Shown in pieces: positions 37,101 to 48,918 of a stretch of 64,000 nt of DNA. This DNA is from Rhizophagus clarus. Its lineage: Eukaryota > Glomeromycota > Glomeromycetes > Glomerales > Glomeraceae. Numbering within the stretch: the stretch's first letter is position 1; every line of letters begins with the position of its first letter. The translations under genes and the position numbers were made by a program. The stretch spans positions 1,550,001-1,614,000 of the forward strand of contig BLAL01000252.1 of NCBI GenBank assembly GCA_015698045.1, written 5' to 3'. The notes below the pieces were generated by a model. The model worked only from the letters and a program-made list of their open reading frames with translations. It had not been told where the DNA came from and did not search any database.

Positions 37101-37439
37101 TCAATTATTTCAATTGACATTTAAATCATTATCCCCCTTTTTTTTTTGATTTTTTTTTGAAATTCAAAAAAAAATTCTTGATATGAAAACTTACTAATTT
37201 TCAAAAAAAAAAAAAAATTGCATTTTTTTTTTGAATTTCAAACTTATTAATTTTTTATTCTTACGGATATTACAGTCTATAAATATCGGTATGATAATTT
37301 AATATTTTTTTGTAAGTTTTTCTGACCAATATTGAACACTGTGCTGGTGAACTGGACCATCTAGTCCAGTGACTGAACATAGTAAGCTTAGAAAAACTGG
37401 TCCAAATTGATTAGCTCAGTGTCAACACTGATCCTGATT
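34149..37439. other. Gene-poor, homopolymer-rich spacer with T(n)A(m) palindromes
   Basis: No gene recognised. Long T runs abut A runs at about 34277-34309, 35307-35328 and 35487-35513, forming A/T self-complementary tracts. TA, TAA and ATAA microsatellites occur around 35110-35270. A small patch at 35705-35860 repeats ATCAACCAATTACAA and GATCGTCGAAT. A short hairpin (ACTGGAC..GTCCAGT) lies near 37350-37373. Confidence 0.5.
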
Positions 37440-38190
37440 CCGTAGGAAAGATGAAAGGTGAGAGGATTTTTTTCAATATTTTCTCTTAAGATGAGGGAAT
37501 TTTTGAATTTACTTCTTTAGATTACATGATCTTTTTACGTGCAAGAGAAGGAATACGTAAGAGAGGTGATTTTTTTTTTACAATATCTTCTTTCAAGATG
37601 AATTTTTGAATTTAAATTCTAAATTACACTTTTACGCAATGGATTTTTTTTTGCGATATTTTCTTTTAAGAAGGATAAATTATTGAAATTTACTTTTCTA
37701 AATTACACGTTCCCCTACGTGCAAGAGAAGAAAGTGGAAAGGGAGGGATTTTTTTTTTTACGATATTTTCTTTTAAAATGAATGAATTATTGAATTTACT
37801 TTTCTAAATTATACGCGCAAGAGAAGAGGGGAGAGGATTTTTTTGCAATATTTTCTTTTAAAATGGATGAAATATTGAATTTACTTTCTAAGTTACACGT
37901 TCCCTTACCGCGCAAGAGAAGAACGTGGAAAGGGAGGGAGTTTTTTTTACGATATTTTCTTTTAAAACGGATGAATCATTGAATTTACTTTTCTAAATTA
38001 TACGCGCAAGAGAAGAGGGGAGAGGATTTTTTTGCGATATTTTCTTTTAAAATGAATGAATTATTGAATTTACCTTCTAAATTACACGTTCCCTTACGCG
38101 CAAGAGAAAAAAGTGGAAAGGAAGGGAGTTTTTTTTACGATATTTTCTTTTAAAACGGATGAATCATTGAATTTACTTTCTAAATAATTT
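37440..38190 (+). repeat. Minisatellite, about 95-bp monomers in an alternating dimer pattern
   Basis: GCAAGAGAAG starts at 37541, 37721, 37817, 37912, 38006 and 38100 (the last with one change), so spacing is 94-96 bp in the regular part. Each monomer has a T run, GATATTTTCTTTTAA, ATGAATTATTGAATTTACTT and TAAATTA. Two monomer types alternate: one with ACACGTTCCCTTACG and GTGGAAAGGGAGGG, the other with TATACGCGCAAG and GGGGAGAGG. This gives a higher-order unit of about 190 bp. Confidence 0.85.
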
Positions 38191-40880
38191 TATGATTGAA
38201 AGTTTCAATTATCAAGACAAGAGATTGTGTGAAACGAAGTGTTTGGTGAGTATCCCATAATATTTTAATTTTTTTTTTTATGTGAACATCGTAGTTTACA
38301 CTTAATCTTTTTAACATTAGAAAAAAAAAAAGTGGTACATGAGTATAAAAATATAATAGTATAAGTGAAAGTGTTAATTCAGATTATCTATCTTTTTAAA
38401 ATTACACTTAACATTATTCAAAATTACGGATAAACGTGAAAAATCTCACGTGACCAATACATTACTTTAGATGGGAAAAAACAAAAGATAAATGAAATTA
38501 AGTATATAATGTATTAACAATTATTCACAAGGAAAACTTTCAATTTATAATATAAGAATACATGAAGGGAAGATAAGAAAAAAAGGGAATTTCTTTATTT
38601 ATATCATTTAATTATCACTTTGGGCGTCAGTGATTTTCGTTAATGTCACTCGGAGATCGCGATAATGAAATATTCTCATTTCTTTGTAAGACTAATGGAG
38701 AAAATATTAAATCCGAGATCATAATATAAAAAAAAACATGTATGATTTCTATATAAATATTTAAGAGAAAATTGTCAAAATTAATTGAAATAATCTTCCG
38801 ATTGTTTTATTGATCTTATATCAAAAAAGCCTAATTTCTAGATATAGAAAAATTCAATATTAGTGGTTTTAAAAATTTTTATATTTTATTAATATTCAAA
38901 TATTCGCAATATCATTTATCCTTGTAATGCTGCAGACTGTAATTACCCGAATTACCGTTATTGTAGTAGAAAAATCCGGAAAAACTTTTGATGTTCGTGT
39001 TACTAAATATCATGTGATTTGCCCAGTTGAAAGTTATTCCGGAAGAACGTGAAATAATTCGACGTTTTGATTGGCCAAAGATGAGAAGTAAGAATGTTCT
39101 TTTATATTTCGAGAATTATATATTGGAATTTTTGGAATTGGTTTAAATACACATAAATAACTCTAGATATTGTAGTTAAAATCTCTTATATCATGAAAGG
39201 AAAGATATTGTAAAGATTTTGAATTTTTTTATATTTTTTATTTTATTATTCCCGGATTTTTTTTACTCTTTTTTTTTTCTTTTTTTTTTTTTAAAAAAAA
39301 AAAGAAGGAATATACAGTATATAAACAAATATATAACACGTATATAGTATATTAATTATTTTCTTCGTACTATGCATATCAGTATCTGATATTATATTAT
39401 TATATTATTCATATTATTTAATAACCCAAAGAAGAAAAATTATATCTATATTTATATTTATTTATTTAAAAAATTTCAAAAGAAAATGATTCTTTTTTTT
39501 CGTTATTATCGTCACCTTTTCTCTGGATGTATTGAATGAATTCAATATCATCGATCTCAACAAATTATTATTTCTCCCTAAAGTGAAGAATAGGGGGTTT
39601 TTATTACAAATCTTAATAAGAAGTATTTCATAATCAAAAATCCAATTTTTAAAAAAGTTAATTCTCTAGAAGTTTCTATGTATATCACATATTTGATTGA
39701 TTTTAATTGTTTAATTATTATTATTATGTTATAATACGCCCTCCTGATTTTTGAATAATCATATGATAATAATGAGGACAATAAATAATATTGTTGATAC
39801 TCCCATCTAGTGATGACAAGGAAGACAAAAAAAAATGACAAAATTTGTTCTATAAAAGTAATTTTGGCTTGTGTACATTTCTTGTGTCCTTTACCCGTGT
39901 TTAACCGTGTAAGTGCCAAAAAACCGAAAAAAAAAAAATTTACAATATACATAAATGTTTTATTTATTTATTTGAAAAATGGCGCAGCAGGAAAAAAAAT
40001 AATGTGTTTGATTGAAAATGATTTACGTAACAAAAAAAAAAAAAAAAAAAAAATGGTGTTTTTTTTTTCGTCGATCCAACATGTAATCTAAATAATAAAT
40101 GATTTTCGTAATAATGACATTGCGTTAGCTCGATCATAAGAAAAAAGGGGGATTTTTTTTTAAAAACAAATTAATTTTTTTTTTTTTTTTTTTTTTTTTC
40201 GTTATTTCTTTACACTAATTCTTAAATAGTTTAAGAACCATAAATTTAAGAAATAATTAAAGAAAAAATTTTTTTTTTTTCATTCTTTTTTAAGTTTAGT
40301 TTTAATTAAATAATCATTAATAATTATTCTTTTATCGTTGTTTTTTTGTTTTTTGTTTTCATTAAACCAATAATAAACAACAATTACGGTATATTATTAT
40401 TGGATGATTTTAAATAAATATTTTTTAAAAAATATTACATAATTTATTTCGTTATTAGAATAAATATTGATGTGAACCTGATTCATTTAAAATTTTCATA
40501 ATAAAATTTTTTCATTAACTATAAATAACATTAAGATAAATTGATCATATAATAATTGTTTAATTAAAAATTGCTAAATAACAATTATGTAATAATTAAT
40601 TACTATCATAATTATAATAATAAATATGTTATTTAGTATATAATAATTACTTTTTTATAACATGATAACATAAAGAATAATTAAAAATCACTAAAGCATT
40701 TCTTGTTTTCCAAAACTACGAAATCGGATAATTTTCTTTGAAACTGTAAATTTCGTTATTTTCTTATTTTTCTTTCGAAAAAGATTTCACCAGATAATTT
40801 TCTTTGAAACTAAAAAAAAAAAAATTTCATTATTTTTGTAGTAATATAATAACTAATTTAATGCATAACTTTATTAATTC
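38191..40880. other. Gene-poor spacer
   Basis: No gene recognised. T(n)A(m) tracts occur at about 39269-39305 and long homopolymers near 40030 and 40170. The ORFs at 39578-39952 (minus) and 39810-40091 (plus) overlap each other antiparallel and run through homopolymers, so neither is accepted. A short duplication of TTTCTTTGAAACT occurs near 40732 and 40800. Confidence 0.5.
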
Positions 40881-40884
40881 TTGT

Positions 40885-40997
40885 TATCTGTTAAAATTAT
40901 CCGTTAAAATCATCTGTTAAAATCATCTGTTAAAATCATCTGTTAAAATCATCTGTTAAAATCATCTGTTAAAATTATCTGTTAAAATTATCTGTTA
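40885..40997. repeat. 13-bp microsatellite (CTGTTAAAATCAT), about eight to nine copies
   Basis: Near-perfect tandem copies of CTGTTAAAATCAT with T/C and C/T variants at the edges. No coding context. Confidence 0.85.
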
Positions 40998-41354
40998 TCA
41001 CTATCTAATAAAGCTATCTAATAATGTTGTGTTTTTGATAAAACGTAGCCCAGGGACTAATCACCTTACTGTTGGTGTTACGAAAAGTGAAATAACAGAT
41101 ATAGATTCTAGGAATTCTAAATTCTTCTTGTGTAAAGGTTTTCCAATGTTAGCTCTTAAATATATGTAAGTCTTTTGAATAATCGAAAGTATTTGCATGA
41201 TGTGATGCTTGACACTGTTTTCGCTACATCGTTTGAAATATAATTTTACACTATTGAACTGAGAATGCCGAACTTCAACTCCCACCATATCATTGACATA
41301 GTACAAATACCAGCTTATCCAAGGTACTAAAGAATCATAAAGTACGCATTATAA
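40998..41354. other. Spacer, no gene accepted
   Basis: A minus-strand ORF (41061-41306, 81 codons) has fairly ordinary composition but no recognised motif. It is recorded as possible coding DNA only. Confidence 0.35.
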
Positions 41355-41760
41355 ATGTAACAGCAGTTTAACGACAGCCAATTACCAGCGTAAATTGTTG
41401 GCGTCTTTCTTGCTGTATAAATCTTACCAACGTAAATTGGCTGTCCCACAAACATAAATTGTTGGCATCTTTCTTATGTATAGCAGCACAAATTAGTGGC
41501 ATTTTATTACTGCATAAATTTTATTTATCAGCGTAGGTTAGTGGCATTTACTTGCCGTATAAATCTTACCAGTGTAAATTGGTGTCATTTTCTTATCTTA
41601 CCAGCATAAATCGGTGTCATTTTCTTACTGTACAAATAACAGCGGTTGGCGGCATTTACTTATCATATAAACTTTTCAGTGTAAATGTGGTATTTTTCGT
41701 GCCGAATAAACCTTATCAGCATAAATTGGTGACACTGATAAATTTTACAGTAATAAAGTT
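41355..41760. repeat. Degenerate tandem repeat of about 45-50 bp
   Basis: About nine units share TTACCAGCGTAAATTGGTG, GCATTTTCTTACTGTATAAAT and variants (for example near 41385, 41425, 41465, 41525, 41570, 41605, 41650, 41685, 41715). Spacing is irregular. There is no ORF of interest. It is contiguous, so it is not a CRISPR array. Confidence 0.75.
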
Positions 41761-43812
41761 CTAATTTATTGTGCACACAGCCAACTATATCTTGGTGTAA
41801 ATGTCCCAAATATCAAGTTAGTACCCTGTTAATCATCAATTATCAATTATCAAGATTCAAGACGCAACTCTTCAGGACAAAATCTTCACCATATTAGAAT
41901 TTAGTTAGTCATAGTTCCTTTTTTAAAGAACAAAAAAAAAAAAACAAAAAAAAAGACTTTAAATGATTTAATTAATCGGCATGATCTCTCTCTCGTAGTT
42001 AATTCTTTATTCATTATTTGAAACTCCGTATCAATTTTCGTATTTCACAAATGAAATATAATGGACAAATCAAATCATACATAATTTTCCTCCTGATTTC
42101 TAACAAGGGTTTACTACTTATTTCTTATATTTCGTTAATATTTCCGGAGTTCTAAATATTCTCACTATCCTCACATGGATAAGAATGAAGAAAATCACAA
42201 GTGTATAATAATTAATCATTTGAAACAATTTTTAATTATTATTTAATAAAAATAAATAATGATTTTAAAATCATACAAATTTTATTAATTATGAGGAATG
42301 AACGAACTAACATATGATCTGAGCCCCCATTTACACATGAAGATTTGCAATTTATTACGCAAATTACGTTGGACCAAGCGTAAATTCTTAACTTGGGATT
42401 TGGGTCACATCATCAGTGTTACACTTTTTTCAGGGTGATGTTTTGGGACTTGTCCGGATACCCCAAATAACAATAATAACTTAAAGAATTAGGGAATTCA
42501 TTTTTTATTTACCATATATGTCATACAATACTTTGTGAAACAATCCATTTTGGAGGACACGTTTCTTTAATTAGACGGGATGATACATTAAAAAATTATT
42601 TCTTTACATAAAAAAAAATTAACTATATTAAGGAAATTTTCTAAAACTGTCAAGAAGATAACTTAACTAATTTTAAAAGATTATTACGAAAAGAGAATTC
42701 CAAAACCTTTTTTAATTTTTTAAATGTATCATCAAATATAAATTTTTTTTTTCTAAAAAAAAAAAAAAAATTACACCCTACAACCTTTGCGCCCAACAGT
42801 GATATCGTCACCGTGAAGTAATAAAATCTAAAAACACACTCAATACAATGACTGAAAAGAATGAGTTCATTTTTATCTTCCGGATGAAATATATCTATTT
42901 AATCATTCATTTTTCCCTTGTATAGCATAAAGAAAATGATGAGAACTTTCATGATTTTGTTAAATATTTATTCACGAAATTAAAGAAAATTACCTTGATA
43001 AGGTCTCATCGATTGATTAAAAAAAAGATGAGAAGGTCACAAATCGATCTTGTTAAGATAGAGATAATGATTCACGATGAGAGAAAATTTTACAAGTTTA
43101 AAACTCTGATTAATAAATAAACAAATACGTTATTTTGTGTTAGAAGGTACCAACATTTCCTGCACTTTGTAAACAAATAGGTCGCCGATCCTGAATTCTC
43201 CTTTGACTTCTACTGCGCCCGATTATGCTACGTCTAAAATTTTCATATGATATTTTTTGCCATTTCATTCATAAAGAAATGACGCTAAGACATAAAAGTT
43301 TTGATTAACAATGCAAGTTATAACTTATTGTGTTTAAGAACAAAATCATTTAAATGATAAAAATATCTCTCTTGTTTCATTGAAACAATTCTTATTAAAA
43401 CAATTTTTGAAAGGTTATACGAAATATAAAAAAATTTACGTATAAAGATGAAATGTTGCATAAATTTTGTTTTGTTTCGTATTTGATACATAAAAAAAAG
43501 TTATATAAATGATTTCTGAGGTTCTTTTTTTTTTTTTTTTTAAAAAAAAAATATTGATATTTAAATCTTAACTGAACTTTCACATATTGTCAATTGATTG
43601 GCCGATTCGATTTTTGTACGACCCTTTTTTTTTTTTATTTAAACTATTTAAGTTACTATTTTTAAGATACAATAAATGATTTTTGGGGTTAATTCTGATT
43701 TAGTTTTATAAAATAAACCTTATTTTTTAGGGTTGTTTGTAAAATAGGGGGGGACTCAAATTATTAATCAAATACCTTTTTTTTTTCAAATCGATAAGCT
43801 TTTTTCCCAAAA
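41761..43812. other. Gene-poor spacer and promoter region of next gene
   Basis: No gene recognised. It contains scattered homopolymers, a T(n)A(m) palindrome at 43526-43551 and a short GGGGGGG run at 43747. The final segment before 43813 is the likely promoter. Confidence 0.5.
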
Positions 43813-44942
43813 ATGGCAGACGCAAATTTTTTTTATGATATTGGAATAATTTCTTTAACTTCTAAACCACAAAATCCTTTACATCTACTCGCAGATGCCG
43901 CTTTTATTTCTGAAAATACTAATAACTCAAATAAATTGACTCAACATGAAACATCATCTCGTTACTCTAAATATTCTAATAATCGTTCTGATTATAATCG
44001 AGAAATTTTTACAAAATCTCCAACTTCAAATTATTCGACAAAGTTAACCGACATCAATGAAACTACAAAACTTGAACAAAAAAAGATTAAACCAATCAAG
44101 TTAGGTCTTAATACGAATATTAAACCGACCTCTTATTCACAAATCAAAAGTTCAAATGATGATTGTTTAAGTACTGGCAAAAATCCTGATAAAAATCCTG
44201 GTAAAAATCCTAGTAAAAATTCCGGTAAAAATCCTGGTAAAAAAAAAAAAAAAAAAAAAAAATTTTTTTTTTTTTTTTTTATCTTTTTTTTGTTTTGTCA
44301 TAATAAAATCTTTTGTGATCATTTTTAGGTTTTTCTACTTTATCTAAAAATTCATCCATCTCTGATTTGAATTTCAATCCTAATAAACAAGATTTCAAGG
44401 TTAGAAGTTTGGCAGTAGAATTTAAATATGGTAAAGAAAAAATACAATTCTTGGAACAAAATTCTATGGTTAAAAAGAATCAGGATAAAAATTCATTCAA
44501 ATCATTCAATAATGATAAAATTATTGATGATATTAAAAAACCAATGCCATTATCCAGCAATGATAAATCCAATGATGATGATATTAAAAAACAAATCTCA
44601 TTACCTAGCAATGATAAATTGAAAGATGATGATATTAAAAAATCAGTCTCATTATCCAGTAGTGATGAATCCAAAGATGATAATATTAAGAAATCAGTTT
44701 CATTATCCAGAAATAATAAATCTAAAAATAATATTAAAAAACCCATCAAATTATCTAACAAAGATGATTCAAAAAGAAAAATTACAAAGAAACAAAATAA
44801 TGCTGAAAGAAAAAGAAAGAAATTTGTAAAAAATCAAGGATCTTTACAATTAAGGTCTCATATTGAAACTTATACTACCAGATCAAATAGAGTTAGTAGA
44901 CCACCTTCTGCATCATCAGGTGGAAGATGGACTGGATCTTAA
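43813..44942 (+). CDS. Lysine/serine/asparagine-rich protein with internal repeats, unknown function
   Basis: Two exons (43813-44236 and 44329-44942) join in frame to 345 aa. The N-terminus (FFYDIGIISLTSKPQ, then NPLHLLADAAF) looks folded. The remainder is polar and probably disordered. Near the exon junction NPGK/NPSK-type tetrapeptides repeat. Residues about 180-265 hold roughly five repeats of 16-18 aa, pattern DDDIKKxxxLSSNDKSK, then basic KKQNNAERKRKKF (possible nuclear signal) and a Ser/Arg/Gly-rich tail (RPPSASSGGRWTGS). The intron starts at the last of several identical G/GTAAAA words, so alternative donors are possible. The intron contains A(23)T(22). Family not recognised. Confidence 0.7.
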
Positions 44943-45897
44943 ATTTATTAAAATATTTAATTTTTTTAAAGAAACTTTTGTTATTTACTGTATTTCTATA
45001 AATGTTGATTTTTAATTGGTTATTTGAAAATCAACTTATTTTATATTTTAATTTTATTTTTTTTTTTATTTTTTACTGTTTTTTATATAAGTATATATAT
45101 ATTTTTTTATTATAGTTAAAGTTAACTGATGTATATAAATTTATTCAAATAATAAATAAAAACAATTTTTTTGAATTTATTAAATTTAAATATAATTTAA
45201 TTATTTATTATATTTTATATAATAAAAGTATTATTAAATTGCAAAATAGTTTAATTTTATTTAAACATATATTTTTATAAGAATAAATAGTATAAATAAA
45301 AATAAGGGAAACTACAAGTAGAATTTGAGGTTTGAATTAAATTTAAATTCAGACTTACTATAAAAATAATGATTAAATAGGATTATTTTGTTCTAATAAA
45401 ATAATAAAAACAAAATCTAAGTATGTGTTTTACAAGATTATAAGAATATTATAAGAATTAACCAAAAAATTAAAATAATAAAATTATAAATAAACTATAA
45501 AGTTATATAATGTAAAGTTATAAGCTAGATTGAGCAATAAAGTTAGATTAATTTAAAATTACACTTGAAATATATAATTAAATATTATTTATATATATTA
45601 AGAATTTATTTTTTTTTTATTTTTATTTTTTTTTATTTTTTAATAATCTTTTATAAATTTTTATTATAATTAATTTATAATATATAATACAAATAAAGTT
45701 ATTTTAAAATATATTTATCTAATCAAAATAAATATGACTATTAATTTTTTTTGGATGTTAAAAATACATAAATATTTTATTAGATATAATATAAAATTAT
45801 AAAATAATTATTAATTAATTTATATATTATACTCTTAATTAAAGTCAGTTTAAATATTCATTATGTAAATATGATTATTAAAATTATTATTAATAAT
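44943..45897. other. AT-rich spacer
   Basis: No gene or clear repeat. The sequence is mostly A/T, similar to the 13-25 kb block. Confidence 0.55.
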
Positions 45898-46112
45898 TAG
45901 GGTTCTGCAAAAAATCCAATCTGATTAGATCCGATCCAGATCTGATCCAGTCAGATCTGGATTAGATTATAGTATTATAATTTGCAGATCAGATTCAGAT
46001 TCCAAATTTGAATCCAAAGTTCAGATTCAGATTTGAAATTGTATAATCTGAATCCGTCGAATTGAATCTGGATCAGATCTGCCAGATCCAGATCGGATTA
46101 TAAGATCTGTTA

Positions 46113-46320
46113 ATCCAGGCATTTTTGTTTATAAAATTGCAAAAGAAAATGCTGAAACAGATAATTCTGGCGTTTTATATATATGAAGTTGCAAAAGAAA
46201 CGCCAGAACAGATGGTTCCAGCGTTTTTTACATACCAAGTTGCAAAAAACAAACATCAGAACAGGCGATTCTGCATTTTTATTTATAAAATTTCAAAAAA
46301 ACCCGCTGGAACAGAACTGC
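46113..46320. repeat. Tandem hairpin monomers of about 64 bp
   Basis: Three to four units share TTATAAAATTGCAAAAGAAA-like middles while their outer arms are different but self-complementary: GGCATTTT with AAAATGCT, and TGGCGTTTT with AACGCCA; the next unit (CAGCGTTTTT) pairs only weakly. Arms vary in concert, so pairing appears maintained. Fortuitous ORFs (46125-46367, 46183-46416) cross them. Confidence 0.6.
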
Positions 46321-46399
46321 AACCTATTAAACACGCCAAAACGGCAGTCTTTCACATTACTTTATGAAAAAAAAATGCTGAAATCGGCATTTTTTTTGA

Positions 46400-47885
46400 A
46401 TAACACCGTTTATTAATGAAAAAAACGTTAAATTGTTTTTTAAATAAACGATTTAGAAAAAATGTTAAATCATTTTGTTTTATTAAACGATTTAGAAAAA
46501 ATGTTAAATCATTTTGTTTTATTAAACGATTTAGAAAAAATGTTAAATCATTTTGTTTTATTAAACGATTTAGAAAAAACCTATTAAAATCGTTTTTTAT
46601 TTATTAAAATGATTTTTAAAAGAAACGTTGAAATTGTTTTTTTTATTAAAACAATTTTAAAAAAAAAGTAAAATCGTTTTTTTTTATTAAACGATTTTTT
46701 TAAAAAAAAGTTAAAATTATTTTTTATTAAACGATTTTAAAAAACTGTTAAAATCGTTCTTTCATTAAAATGTTTTAAATAAAAATGTAAATTGTTTTTT
46801 TATTAAACGATTTTAAAAAAACGTAAAATCATTTTTTTATTAAACGATTCTAAAAAAACCGTTAAAATCATTTTTTTATTAAAATGATTTTAAAAAGAAC
46901 CGTTAAAGTCGTTCTTTCATTAAAACGATTTTAAAAAAAATGTAAAATCATTTTTTTTATTAAATAATTTTAAAAGAGCGTAAAATCATTTTTTTATTAA
47001 ACCGATTTTAAAAAAAACTGATAAAAATCGTTTTTTTATTAAAACGATTTTAAAAAAAAAGTAAAATCATTTTTTTTGGTAAACGATTTTAAAAAGCGTA
47101 AAATCATTTTTTTTTATTAAAACGATTTTAAAAAAACGTTAAAAATCGTTTTTTTATTAAACAATTTTTTTTAAAAGTTAAAATTGTTTTTTATTAAATG
47201 ATTTTTTTTTAAAAAAATGTTAAAAACCGTTTTTTTACTAAAACGATTTTTTTAAAAAATGTAAATCATTTTTTTTATTTAAAACGATTTTAAAAAAATG
47301 TAAAATCAGTTTTTTTTATTAAACGATTTTAAAAAACCGTTAAAATCGTTCTTTCATTAAAACGATTTAAATAAAAATGTAAATCATTTTTTTTATTAAA
47401 CGATTTTAAAAAAACATAAAATTGTTTTTTATTAAAACAATTTTGAAAAAAAACATAAAATCATTTTTTTTATTAAACGATTCTAAAAAAACCGCTAAAA
47501 TCATTTTTTTATTAAAACAATTTTAAAAAGAACTGTTAAAGTTGTTCTTTCATTAAAACGATTTTAAAAAAAAATGTAAAATCATTTTTTTTTTATTAAA
47601 TGATTTTAAAAAAGTGTAAAATTGTTTTTTTATTAAAATGATTTTAAAAAAACCCGTTAAAAATCATTTTTTTATTAAAACGATTTTAAAAAAAACTGTT
47701 AAAAATCGTTTTTTATTAAAACGATTTTAAAAATACCGTTAAAAATCATTTTTTTATTAAAACAATTTTTAAAAATACGTTAAAAATCATTCTTTCATTA
47801 AAACGATTTTTAAAAAAAAATGTAGAATCATTTTTTTATTAACTGTTAACGATTTTAAAAAAGCGTAAAATCATTTTTTTTATTA
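46400..47885. repeat. About 1.5 kb array of palindromic monomers (AAACGATTTTA..TAAAATCGTTT)
   Basis: Roughly two dozen units of about 50-60 bp. Each alternates TTAAAACGATTTTA-AAAA and GTTAAAATCGTTTTTTTATT, so every unit can form a stem. The first units are nearly identical (TTTTATTAAACGATTTAG-AAAAAATG at 46470-46570) and later ones diverge, often C to T in CGATTT. The ORF at 46416-46607 arises from the perfect units and is not a gene. Confidence 0.85.
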
Positions 47886-48107
47886 TTATCTAAATCCGAA
47901 TTTGGTCAGATTCAGATCAGATTTGGGTCAGATTCAGATCAAACTCAAATCAGATCCAGATTTTAAATTTAGGTCTGCAGATCGGATTCAGATTTCAAAT
48001 ATATATCTGAATTACGAATCCAGATTTAAAATTGATAGATTTGGATCTGTCAGATCAGATTTAAATCTGGTAAAATCTGATCTGATCTGATCCGTGTGGA
48101 ACCCTAG

Positions 48108-48347
48108 TTCTTGCAGAGAATCTCTTACACGATTAGCCCATTGCTGGGAAGTTTCATGAGGTCTAATAATAGATAAATAATCATATTGTTTTTCTATTTC
48201 AACCACTTTTTCATATCGATAGTTATCAGTTTGAGGTTGATAGTTAAAAACATGTTCCATATCATATCCAGGACAGAGATAGATAGGTTTAGGTATAATT
48301 TTATTATAAACCCTATCTATAATGATTTTAACCATATCACCGGGCAT
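48108..48347 (-). pseudogene. Truncated ORF, unknown protein, cut by the 2.2-kb element
   Basis: A minus-strand frame from ATG 48347 reads MPGDMVKIIIDRVYNK, PIYLCPGYDMEHVFNYQPQT, YDYLSIIRPHETSQQWANRV, then RDSLQEL and passes directly into the end of the element at about 48107. The composition is protein-like. The sequence after the element's far end (below 45898) does not continue it recognisably. Family not recognised. Confidence 0.5.
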
Positions 48348-48671
48348 AACTACACTAGTATAACTATTTATTAGTAAATTAGAGTTTTATAGCAATTTCA
48401 GAGTTTTATAGTATTTTTAACGAATTCTGGCAATTCTTTAGCAACTTATACTAGATAATATCACCATTCAAATTTATACGGATTTACTGATTAGCGGTTA
48501 ATTAGTTTGTAGCCTATTTGTGAAACTATATGCTAGTAAATCCAAATTCATTTTTTTTATTCGATTACAGGCATATCGGGATTATATAGAGCCATTTCTC
48601 AGCTTATATTTACATGTATATCCACGGCGCTTGGCTAAATTAGTTTGTGGCATGACGTAATCATATCATAT

Positions 48672-48772
48672 ATATCACCCTAGATCCCTGCCAGTTCCTC
48701 GACAGTTTCACAACACTTTCCTAACACTTTCATGGTTTCTCAAATCATGGTGATCGGCATATCATGTGGATT
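48672..48772 (-). repeat. Long inverted repeat, left arm (partner at 54188-54293)
   Basis: The reverse complement contains TGCCGATC, CATGATTTGAG, AAACTGTCGAGGAACTGG and CAGGGATCTAG. This matches the plus strand at 54188-54293 (GGCCGATC, CATGATTTGAGG, GGAACTGTCATGGAACTGG, CAGGGAGCTAG). The two imperfect arms of about 100 bp enclose 5.4 kb with the SANT-like gene, the hAT relic and two satellites. Confidence 0.55.
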
Positions 48773-48918
48773 TAAAAAATGGCTAAGCCACCCTTATTAT
48801 TTGATTAAATCATTACATTGATCAATTATTTTGCCTCATAATGATCTAACACATCACTCGATATTTTTTCCATAAAACGAGCTTCCATTTCTTTGAGAAA
48901 CCTCTCACCAATATAAAC

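Larger units (their letters stand above)
45898..48106. mobile_element. 2.2-kb inverted-repeat element filled with hairpin repeats
   Basis: The ends are TAGGGTTCTGCA on the left and, as reverse complement, TAGGGTTCCACA on the right. Both ends carry about 200 bp dense in AGATC/CAGATT words in opposite orientation (GATCCAGATCTGATCCAG, and TCTGATCTGATCTGATCC). The centre is two arrays of palindromic monomers (46113-46320 and 46400-47885). No transposase ORF was seen. It abuts a truncated minus-strand ORF at 48108, so insertion into that gene is likely. No target duplication was recognised. Confidence 0.65.

Noticed and set aside
37440..41760. Possible CRISPR-like arrays
   Set aside because: The repeats are contiguous tandem arrays without unique spacers, in a eukaryotic genome with no cas genes.
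44480..44761. Minus-strand ORF rich in Leu/Asp
   Set aside because: Antisense of the DDDIKK repeats of the plus-strand gene.
46125..46607. Overlapping ORFs encoding short peptide repeats (FRKNVKSFCFIK and others)
   Set aside because: They are translations of the hairpin satellite; no start context, no conserved protein features, and frames change with the DNA repeat.
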